A stretch of 5,294 nucleotides of DNA from contig JASEGF010000156.1 in the NCBI GenBank assembly GCA_030017935.1, positions 1 through 5,294 on the forward strand, given 5' to 3'. This DNA comes from Bacteroidales bacterium. Its GTDB lineage: Bacteria > Bacteroidota > Bacteroidia > Bacteroidales > DTU049. Positions 1-5,294 of the stretch are shown one piece after another; the stretch's first letter is position 1, and the number at the start of each line of letters is the position of its first letter. A program made the translations under genes and the position numbers. The notes beneath the pieces were generated by a model that worked only from the letters and a program-made list of their open reading frames with translations, had not been told where the DNA came from and did no database searches.

Positions 1-265
1 CAATAGTAATAAGTACGATGCTTTTTCTGATAGAGCTACGACCCATTTTTAGATAATAAATAAATTGGTTTTTAGTACGTCCAGAACCTTCGGCAATATT
101 AACCGTAATTTCTTGTGCTGCCTCTATCATATCATTCCTAATCACAGAAGCATAATCTGGGAATGATTTGGTAGCATTATAAACCCAAGACACAAAATCT
201 AAAGTCTTGTGATAAATGCGTAGATCTTCGAATCTGAAGAAGTTCATTGGTCTATTTTCTTCCAT
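1..265 (-). CDS. Four-helix-bundle protein (23S rRNA intervening-sequence family), C-terminus cut by window edge
   Basis: The sequence reads in one open frame for 88 codons from an ATG at 265 and runs off the left edge. The family is small (about 120 residues), so roughly the last quarter to third is missing. Family marks visible: an N-terminal FEDLRIYHK stretch (residues 12-20), a first helix ending in ATKSFP (31-36), the signature NIAEGSGR (56-63) joining helices two and three, then QFIYYLK (67-73). Members were first noticed as proteins encoded in 23S rRNA insertions of spirochaetes, but most, as here, stand alone in Bacteroidota chromosomes. The biochemical role is unknown; a homo-oligomeric helical bundle is known for the family. 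The gene follows serA by 33 bases on the same strand with no promoter box or terminator between, so co-transcription with serC-serA is likely. Family assignment is confident; function is not known. Confidence 0.87.
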   Translation of the reverse strand, partial: MEENRPMNFFRFEDLRIYHKTLDFVSWVYNATKSFPDYASVIRNDMIEAAQEITVNIAEGSGRTKNQFIYYLKMGRSSIRKSIVLITI

Positions 266-298
266 AGTTGTATATTTTTGGTGTTGTAATTTATTTTT

Positions 299-1231
299 CT
301 ATTTATTCACTTGAAAAGTAGTATCTCCATGATTAAAGAAAGCAATAATTTGTTTAACTGCCGCTATACCAGCATTATTATTAGCTTCCTTAGTTTGAGC
401 ACCTAGTTTTTTTGCAGTAGCGAAGTATCGTTTCGGAAATCTCTCAATCATTTCACTATGATGATCCATTTGAATATCAGTAACATACTTTATATCTTCA
501 CGTTTTTCCATATAAGCTATTAAATCTTCTTCGTTTATAACCTCTTTACGAGCAGTATTTACTATAATAGCATTTTTAGGTAATTTCTCAAACAATTTAG
601 CATTAATCGATTTAATAGTTTCATTGGTAGCAGGAATATGTATAGAGATAATTTGGCATGTTTGATATAGTTCTTCTACCGATGATAAAGGTGTGATATT
701 ATCTTTTTTGATTTCATCAGAATTCACAAAAGGGTCATATGCATAAACATCCATGTCAAAACCTTTGGCTATGCGTGCTACATGTTTACCAACATTACCA
801 TAAGCGTGAATGCCAATTTTTTTACCTTTTAGTTCTGTACCAGTAGAACCATCAAAGTAATTTCTAACCATATATAACAATAATCCAAAAACAAGTTCAG
901 CAACTGCATTAGAATTTTGTCCAGGAGTATTCATAACGACTATTTTGCGTTCAGTGCATGCATTGAGATCTATATTATCATAACCTGCACCTGCTCTAAC
1001 AACGATTTTGAGATTAGGAGCATGTGAAATCAAATCTTTATCTACAATATCACTACGTACTATCAAGGCTTCAGCATCTTTTACACCTTCATAGGCTTCT
1101 TCTTTAGTTTTATAATTTTCTACAAATTTGATATCAAATTTTTCAGCTTTTGCAATGTCGCTAATTTTATTAACAGCATCACTGGCAAAAGGTTTTTCTG
1201 TTAAAACTACTATTTTATTCATAACATTCAT
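299..1231 (-). CDS. serA: D-3-phosphoglycerate dehydrogenase, short form without ACT domain
   Basis: This enzyme oxidises 3-phosphoglycerate to 3-phosphohydroxypyruvate with NAD, the first step of serine synthesis, in the cytoplasm. The 310 residues form a D-2-hydroxyacid dehydrogenase: substrate-domain motif VVRAGAGYDNID (77-88), MNTPGQNSNAVAEL (100-113), nucleotide-binding turn AYGNVG (143-148, first Gly of GxGxxG replaced by Ala), ribose-binding Asp166, and NTARKEVIN (225-233) with catalytic Arg228. Where most relatives have the catalytic His of a PHIGGST-type motif, this protein has KKLGAQT (274-280), placing Lys275 there. From memory, Bacteroides SerA and the Entamoeba enzyme (type III) share this. 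The protein stops after the catalytic fold, so there is no ACT domain for serine feedback. The start could be Met1 or Met4 (codon at 1222-1220); Met4 fits family N-termini equally well. It begins 11 bases after serC ends; the stop is TAG. Confidence 0.95.
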   Translation of the reverse strand: MNVMNKIVVLTEKPFASDAVNKISDIAKAEKFDIKFVENYKTKEEAYEGVKDAEALIVRSDIVDKDLISHAPNLKIVVRAGAGYDNIDLNACTERKIVVMNTPGQNSNAVAELVFGLLLYMVRNYFDGSTGTELKGKKIGIHAYGNVGKHVARIAKGFDMDVYAYDPFVNSDEIKKDNITPLSSVEELYQTCQIISIHIPATNETIKSINAKLFEKLPKNAIIVNTARKEVINEEDLIAYMEKREDIKYVTDIQMDHHSEMIERFPKRYFATAKKLGAQTKEANNNAGIAAVKQIIAFFNHGDTTFQVNK

Positions 1232-1242
1232 TTTTTTTAATA

Positions 1243-2331
1243 TTATTTCAAATTTGCTTTTTCGAACTCTTCCATAGCTTGCACAAGAACTTTAACACTT
1301 TCAATAGGTAATGCATTATACATAGAAGCTCTGAAACCACCTACGCTTCTATGACCTTTGATACCTACGATACCATATTTTTTAGAATGATCTAAAAAAG
1401 CTGCTTCTAAATCTTTATATGGATCTTGCATTACAAATGTAATATTCATCAGTGAACGATCTTCTTTGTTTGGAACAGTAGGCACAAACATCTTACTATT
1501 ATCTAAATAATCATTGAGAACTTTAGCTTTATCTTCATTAATTTTTTTCATATTTTCTAAACCACCTATTTCTGTTTTCAACCAGCGCATCACTTCTCTA
1601 ACAACAAAAATAGCATATACAGGAGGAGTATTATAAAGACTATTTTCCTCAGTATGAGTTTTGTAATTGAGCATAGTAGGTATTATACGGTCAGTAACTT
1701 GATTACTATTTAGAAAATCATCTTTTATGATTGCTATAGTTACACCTGCAGGACCGACATTTTTTTGAGCACCACCATATATCATAGCATACTTAGATAC
1801 ATCTACTGGTCTGCTATAGAAATCTGATGACATATCAGCTACTAGAGGTACAGGTGAATTAAAGTCAGTTTTTATTTCTGTACCATAAATTGTATTATTA
1901 GTAGTAATGTGGAAGTAATCTACATCTGTAAGTATAGTAAAATTTTTAGGAATATAAGTGAAATTTTTATCTGCTGAGGAAGCTACTATCTGTACTTCAC
2001 CAAATAATTTAGCTTCTTTTTCAGCTTTTTTGGACCAAGAGCCTGTCTCTAAATAGGCAGCTTTAGTTTTAAGAAAATTCATTGGTAGCATAGCAAATTG
2101 AGTAGATGCACCACCACCAACGAAAATAATGTGATAACCTTCTGGAATATTCATTAACTCTTTCATCAACTCTATTGCTTCATTAATAATAGCATCAAAT
2201 TCTTTTGCTCTATGTGAAATCTCTAGTATAGACATTCCTATACCATCTAAATCTATAGCAGCTTTTGATACTTTCTCTAATACTGATACTGGTAATACTG
2301 CAGGACCTGCGTTAAAAATATGCTTTCTCAT
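1243..2331 (-). CDS. serC: Phosphoserine aminotransferase
   Basis: This PLP enzyme moves an amino group from glutamate to 3-phosphohydroxypyruvate, giving phosphoserine, the second step of serine synthesis; in some bacteria it also acts in pyridoxal phosphate synthesis. At 362 residues it has the full family length. Visible motifs: FNAGPAVLP (6-14) at the N-terminus, SHRAKEF (39-45), the phosphate-binding GGGAST (72-77), Trp99 expected to stack on PLP, HITTNNTIYGTE (141-152), Asp166 for the pyridine nitrogen, and QKNVGPAG (189-196) with Lys190 as the Schiff-base lysine. YNTPP (233-237) should reach the partner subunit's active site. GHRSVGGFR (326-334) carries substrate-binding arginines. It is the first gene of the leftward group and starts about 26 bases downstream of a TAnnTTTG box. 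There is no Shine-Dalgarno sequence; the leader is A/T-rich. Confidence 0.97.
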   Translation of the reverse strand: MRKHIFNAGPAVLPVSVLEKVSKAAIDLDGIGMSILEISHRAKEFDAIINEAIELMKELMNIPEGYHIIFVGGGASTQFAMLPMNFLKTKAAYLETGSWSKKAEKEAKLFGEVQIVASSADKNFTYIPKNFTILTDVDYFHITTNNTIYGTEIKTDFNSPVPLVADMSSDFYSRPVDVSKYAMIYGGAQKNVGPAGVTIAIIKDDFLNSNQVTDRIIPTMLNYKTHTEENSLYNTPPVYAIFVVREVMRWLKTEIGGLENMKKINEDKAKVLNDYLDNSKMFVPTVPNKEDRSLMNITFVMQDPYKDLEAAFLDHSKKYGIVGIKGHRSVGGFRASMYNALPIESVKVLVQAMEEFEKANLK

Positions 2332-2356
2332 AATACAAAAATTTTTATGTTTTTTG

Positions 2357-2364
2357 CAAAGTTA
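2357..2364 (-). promoter_or_regulatory. Putative -7 box of the serC-serA promoter
   Basis: Read on the minus strand this is TAACTTTG followed by CAAA, an exact match to the Bacteroidota -7 consensus TAnnTTTG. It sits 25 bases before the serC ATG, giving an expected leader of about 20 bases. The usual TTTG-like -33 element is not visible at the right distance; that stretch is only A and T. The site rests on consensus match and position; no transcript start is known. Confidence 0.6.
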
Positions 2365-2407
2365 TAGCTTTTTTTTAATAATAAAAAAATAAATTAACCT
2401 TTATAAT

Positions 2408-2421
2408 AAAAAAATTTTTTT
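2408..2421. repeat. A7T7 perfect palindrome in the divergent intergenic region
   Basis: Seven A followed directly by seven T form a perfect 14-base palindrome in a stretch (2369-2441) that has only four G or C in 73 bases. Such A-tracts narrow the minor groove and stiffen or bend DNA. It overlaps the putative -33 element of queD, so it may act like an UP element or a site for a nucleoid protein, or simply reflect base composition. It is not a terminator: there is no G/C stem and no gene ends here. Confidence 0.4.
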
Positions 2422-2446
2422 GAAATATAAAAACTTAATAAGTTTG
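2419..2446 (+). promoter_or_regulatory. Putative queD promoter (-33 TTTG, -7 TAAGTTTG)
   Basis: TAAGTTTG at 2439-2446 matches the Bacteroidota -7 box TAnnTTTG exactly. A TTTG at 2419-2422 can serve as the -33 element, though the 16-base spacer is a little shorter than the usual 17-20 or so. Only seven bases separate the box from the queD ATG, so the predicted transcript has a leader of about 3-4 bases or none. No similar box is seen in the gaps before trkH or trkA, so this promoter may drive all three genes. Confidence 0.6.
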
Positions 2447-2453
2447 CAAAAAA

Positions 2454-2903
2454 ATGTCATTAATAAGAATAAGTAAAGAATTTCATTTTGAGATGGCACA
2501 CGTATTAGATGGATATGATGGCTTGTGTGCTTATGTACATGGACATTCTTATACTTTAATTATTACTGTTATGGGTATACCAAATAATGATATTATGTCT
2601 CCTAAAAATGGTATGGTAATGGATTTTGGCGTTTTAAAAGATATTGTAAATAAAAATATTATAAATAGTTTCGATCATTCATTAGTAGTTAATCAAAAAG
2701 CCAATTGGATAGAACAAGTGCAGGATATAGATAGTTTTTCTAGGATTATTAAATTGCCTTTTCAGCCAACAAGTGAAAATTTATTATTACATTTCATTGA
2801 TATTATTGATAAACAGTTACCTGATAATGTAAAATTGGTACATGCGTTATTAAGAGAGACAGATAGCTCATATGCAGAATGGTTTTATGAAGATAATAAT
2901 TAA
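2454..2903 (+). CDS. queD: 6-carboxy-5,6,7,8-tetrahydropterin synthase (PTPS/QueD family)
   Basis: QueD converts dihydroneopterin triphosphate to 6-carboxytetrahydropterin on the way to preQ0 and the tRNA base queuosine. The 149 residues cover the whole fold. Zinc-binding histidines are His16 (FEMAH), His29 and His31 (HGHSY). The spacing C25-xxx-HGH gives the catalytic Cys of QueD-type enzymes rather than the Cx5HGH of animal pyruvoyl-tetrahydropterin synthase. DHSLVVN (74-80) supplies the Asp-His pair, PTSENL (105-110) and LRETDSSYAEWF (133-144) the C-terminal motifs with the pterin-anchoring Glu. The start is fixed: an in-frame TAA at 2439-2441 lies just upstream with no other start codon between, and the N-terminus fits the family. 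It heads the rightward group; no other queuosine gene is in the window. A substrate-promiscuous PTPS cannot be excluded. Confidence 0.92.
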   Translation: MSLIRISKEFHFEMAHVLDGYDGLCAYVHGHSYTLIITVMGIPNNDIMSPKNGMVMDFGVLKDIVNKNIINSFDHSLVVNQKANWIEQVQDIDSFSRIIKLPFQPTSENLLLHFIDIIDKQLPDNVKLVHALLRETDSSYAEWFYEDNN

Positions 2904-2950
2904 AAATTATCACTAATTAAAAAATGCTATTTTATTAATATCGTTAAGCA

Positions 2951-4792
2951 GTGAAAAAATTTATTAAAAGTTTTTTTTATTTATTAAAGCAAACTAGGAT
3001 TAAAGTTTACGAATGGATATTTAAAATCAATCCAAAAGTACTAAATCTTAGTTATATATTAATTTCATTTTTTTCATTTTTTGGTGGTTTATTAACAATA
3101 TTTTTTATTGGTAATTTATATACGCCAACAGTAGCACAAAATCTAATCCCATATATAAATTTCATTTGTTGGAGTATAAGTATTGTTTATTTTATTCAAA
3201 TAATTTTATTAATATTACCTGGTGGTAAGCGCTTCTCGTGGATAAATTTATTAATAAAAATTATTTTTATCCTCACATTAAACTATTTTGTCTATTATAT
3301 TCCTGATTTTATTTCAAGTTATTTGAATGAATTAAGCTATGTTTATTATTATAAATTGTTTTTAATATTTATAGTATTTTTGAGAACTATAAGCCATTGG
3401 ATAGAGAATATTTATCATATTACGAAGCAGCACCCAGCAAAAATTTTTATTCTTAGTTTTATTTTTATAATTATAATAGGTTCATTTTTACTACTATTAC
3501 CAGCAGCATCATATGAAGATATAAATTATGAAGATTCACTATTCATCTCTGTATCTGCTGTGTGTGTAACAGGATTAACAACATTAAACATAGCAACTAC
3601 ATTTACATGGTTAGGGAAATTAATCATATTAATTTTAATACAAATTGGTGGATTAGGAATAATGACAATAACAAGTTTTTTGGCTTTGTCATTTACAAGG
3701 TCTGATTTATCTATAAGGGAGCAACAAGGATTAGGATTTAGCATAGGAGCATCTACATACAAAGAAGTTTTAAAAAATCTTTATGCAGTAATACTAATAA
3801 CATTATTTTTTGAAAGTATAGGAGCTATATTAATTTATTTTTCTACACCTGCTGAAGAGTTTAATACAATATCTCAGCACGTATTTTTTGCGATTTTTCA
3901 CTCAGTTGCAGCTTTCTGTAATGCAGGCTTTAGCAATGTAGATGGTGGAATGATGAATAATGTCTTTGTAGGAAATTATTTAAGTATATTTACTATAGGT
4001 GGTTTGATAATTTTTGGTGGGTTAGGATTTTTTATAATTAAAAGTTTAGTTGATAACTTCTTTCTAAACATCAAAAATTTCTTTAGAAAAATATTTAATA
4101 AATCTAAATTAATAAGACCTAAAATAGTGAATATAAACAGTATAATAGTAGTGAGAACCACAATAATATTGCTTTTATTAGGAATGGCAGTAATTTTAAT
4201 TTTAGAAGCTAATAAAGGACTATCTAGTTATAATTGGTTTGATAAAATTGTTCAAGCATTTTTTTGTTCAGTGACGCCAAGGACCGCTGGTTTTAATACT
4301 TTAGATTTTGCTATTTTTTCACCAGCTACAGTAATGTTTATAATAATATTAATGTGGATAGGAGCATCACCAGGTAGTACTGGCGGCGGTATTAAAACCA
4401 CTTCATTAGCATTGGCATTTTTAAATGCAAGATCTCTAGGTAAAAACCAAGAAAATATTATTTTCAAAAAGCGTACTATCGGTAATAGCAGTGTACAAAA
4501 AGCATTTGTCATCATTGTTTTTTCTTTATTAACGATTTTCATTGGAATAATTTTAATTTGTGCTTTTGATCCACATCTAGGATTTATGAATATAATGTTC
4601 GAGGTATTTTCAGCCTTTGGCACAATAGGATTATCACTGGGTATAACTCCTAGTTTATCTTTAGCATCTAAAATCGTGATAATAATAGAAATGTTTATTG
4701 GTAGAATGCAATTTATTATTCTATTTTTAGCTATTATTAGAAAAGCTAAGCAAAGATTAATCAAATATCCAGAAATTGATGTTAACTTATAA
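2951..4792 (+). CDS. trkH: TrkH/KtrB-family potassium uptake membrane subunit
   Basis: This is the ion-conducting inner-membrane subunit of a Trk/Ktr potassium uptake system. Four pore repeats each keep the filter glycine: VTGLT (206-210, Gly208), NAGF (324-327, Gly326), TAGFNT (445-450, Gly447) and TIGLS (558-562, Gly560). The Gly-rich gating loop in the third repeat is at 471-481 (GASPGSTGGGIK region). At 613 residues it is longer than classical TrkH (about 480): about four extra hydrophobic segments (near 34-56, 66-89, 97-118, 130-148) come before the first repeat, as I recall for Bacteroidota homologues. The last helix reads FIGRMQFII where relatives usually have GR followed by Gly or Glu. 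Translation must start at GTG 2951: an in-frame TAA lies at 2945-2947 and no ATG or TTG occurs in the first 40 codons. The 47-base gap after queD shows neither a promoter box nor a hairpin terminator. It is followed after 10 bases by its RCK partner. Confidence 0.95.
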   Translation: MKKFIKSFFYLLKQTRIKVYEWIFKINPKVLNLSYILISFFSFFGGLLTIFFIGNLYTPTVAQNLIPYINFICWSISIVYFIQIILLILPGGKRFSWINLLIKIIFILTLNYFVYYIPDFISSYLNELSYVYYYKLFLIFIVFLRTISHWIENIYHITKQHPAKIFILSFIFIIIIGSFLLLLPAASYEDINYEDSLFISVSAVCVTGLTTLNIATTFTWLGKLIILILIQIGGLGIMTITSFLALSFTRSDLSIREQQGLGFSIGASTYKEVLKNLYAVILITLFFESIGAILIYFSTPAEEFNTISQHVFFAIFHSVAAFCNAGFSNVDGGMMNNVFVGNYLSIFTIGGLIIFGGLGFFIIKSLVDNFFLNIKNFFRKIFNKSKLIRPKIVNINSIIVVRTTIILLLLGMAVILILEANKGLSSYNWFDKIVQAFFCSVTPRTAGFNTLDFAIFSPATVMFIIILMWIGASPGSTGGGIKTTSLALAFLNARSLGKNQENIIFKKRTIGNSSVQKAFVIIVFSLLTIFIGIILICAFDPHLGFMNIMFEVFSAFGTIGLSLGITPSLSLASKIVIIIEMFIGRMQFIILFLAIIRKAKQRLIKYPEIDVNL

Positions 4793-4802
4793 AAATAAAT
4801 AA

Positions 4803-5294
4803 ATGAGTAAAAAAGTTTTAGTATTAGGATTAGGTAATTTTGGTAGTGAATTAGCTAGAAGGCTAACTCTCGAAGATATGGAAGTAACAGGTGTAGATAT
4901 TAATCATCATAAAGTAGAATTATATAAAGACAGCATTACCAATGTAGTAGAAGGCGATGCCACTAAAGATGAAGTAATGAAAGAATTAGAAGTATCTTTA
5001 TATGATTTTTGCATTGTGTGCATAGGTCATGATGTAGGTATTAGTCTGACAATGGTGGCTTTACTTAAAAAATATGAGGCAAAAACCATCTATGCAAGAG
5101 CTATAAATAATATTCATTGGCAGATATTGTCACTACTGAGAGTTAAATACATATTTCAACCAGAAATCGAATCTGCTGGTCGACTAGCTATGCAAATTGC
5201 TAGTAAAATAATTTATGATGCTTTTCCAATATCTAAAAATTTTATTGCTGTAGAAATAAATATTCCTAGATCATACGAAAATCTGAAATTAGGT
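4803..5294 (+). CDS. trkA: TrkA/KtrA-type RCK potassium-uptake regulatory subunit, C-terminus cut by window edge
   Basis: An open frame of 164 codons runs from ATG 4803 to the right edge. Its product is the cytoplasmic nucleotide-binding partner that gates TrkH. The N-terminal RCK domain (about 1-125) shows the Rossmann turn GLGNFG (9-14), Asp32 ending strand two (consistent with NAD(H)/adenine nucleotide binding), and EGDAT (50-54), then the typical FQPE (118-121). After an IASKII helix (132-137) a beta-rich stretch from about 147 (FIAVEINIP, then ENLKLG) looks like the start of the RCK_C domain. If it ends after this domain it would be about 220-230 residues, the single-unit KtrA form; a double-length TrkA cannot be ruled out from here. 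It begins 10 bases after trkH, spaced by A/T only, so translational coupling within one transcript is likely. Confidence 0.93.
   Translation, partial: MSKKVLVLGLGNFGSELARRLTLEDMEVTGVDINHHKVELYKDSITNVVEGDATKDEVMKELEVSLYDFCIVCIGHDVGISLTMVALLKKYEAKTIYARAINNIHWQILSLLRVKYIFQPEIESAGRLAMQIASKIIYDAFPISKNFIAVEINIPRSYENLKLG

Noticed and set aside
143..180. Toxin-antitoxin or other defence system at the left edge
   Set aside because: The frame is a standard four-helix-bundle family protein with the NIAEGSGR signature and no partner gene is visible.
1..265. 23S rRNA intervening sequence, suggested by the encoded protein's family name
   Set aside because: No rRNA sequence flanks the gene; it sits in a protein-coding operon, as most family members do.
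2332..2453. Possible replication origin or DnaA-box cluster in the A/T-rich spacer
   Set aside because: No DnaA box resembling TTATCCACA is present, and the neighbours are metabolic genes; the A/T richness is explained by divergent promoters.
2896..2925. Possible terminator hairpin after queD from repeated TAATTA
   Set aside because: The repeats are short, all A/T and too weak to form a stable stem, and there is no T-tract after a stem.
3526..4764. Three antisense open frames (3526-3762, 3976-4161 and 4252-4764, minus strand) inside trkH
   Set aside because: They lie opposite a clear full-length trkH, have no recognisable motifs, and their composition (Ile, Asn, Pro, Lys rich) is what the reverse of a hydrophobic AT-rich coding sequence gives.

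Overview
The window reads as ordinary chromosomal DNA from an AT-rich member of the Bacteroidota. Four things point there. The SerA is the short type without an ACT domain, carrying a Lys-based motif I recall from Bacteroides-type enzymes. The QueD and the long TrkH look like their Bacteroidota relatives. There are no Shine-Dalgarno sequences, only A/T-rich leaders. Two boxes of the Bacteroidota promoter form TAnnTTTG lie in the one divergent intergenic region. I cannot name a genus.

Layout: two divergent gene groups leave a 122-base, almost pure A/T intergenic region (2332-2453). Leftward (minus strand) run serC (phosphoserine aminotransferase), serA (3-phosphoglycerate dehydrogenase) and, running off the left edge, a four-helix-bundle protein of the 23S rRNA intervening-sequence family. 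Gaps of 11 and 33 bases, with no visible terminator or internal promoter, suggest one operon. Rightward (plus strand) run queD (6-carboxytetrahydropterin synthase), trkH (potassium channel/transporter subunit, GTG start) and the first 164 codons of its cytoplasmic RCK partner, trkA/ktrA, cut by the right edge.

How the genes work together: SerA and SerC catalyse steps one and two of serine synthesis from 3-phosphoglycerate; the phosphatase SerB is not in the window. TrkH and TrkA/KtrA form a gated potassium uptake system. QueD belongs to the preQ0/queuosine pathway and has no clear functional tie to potassium uptake; its position may only reflect shared transcription.

I see no mobile element, CRISPR array, tRNA or rRNA gene, and no undescribed system. 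The points most worth a second look are the very short leader of queD, the repeated TTTGCAAA palindrome at both divergent promoters, the Lys in place of the usual catalytic His in SerA, the four-helix-bundle gene in the serine operon, and the long N-terminal membrane extension and unusual C-terminal end of TrkH.
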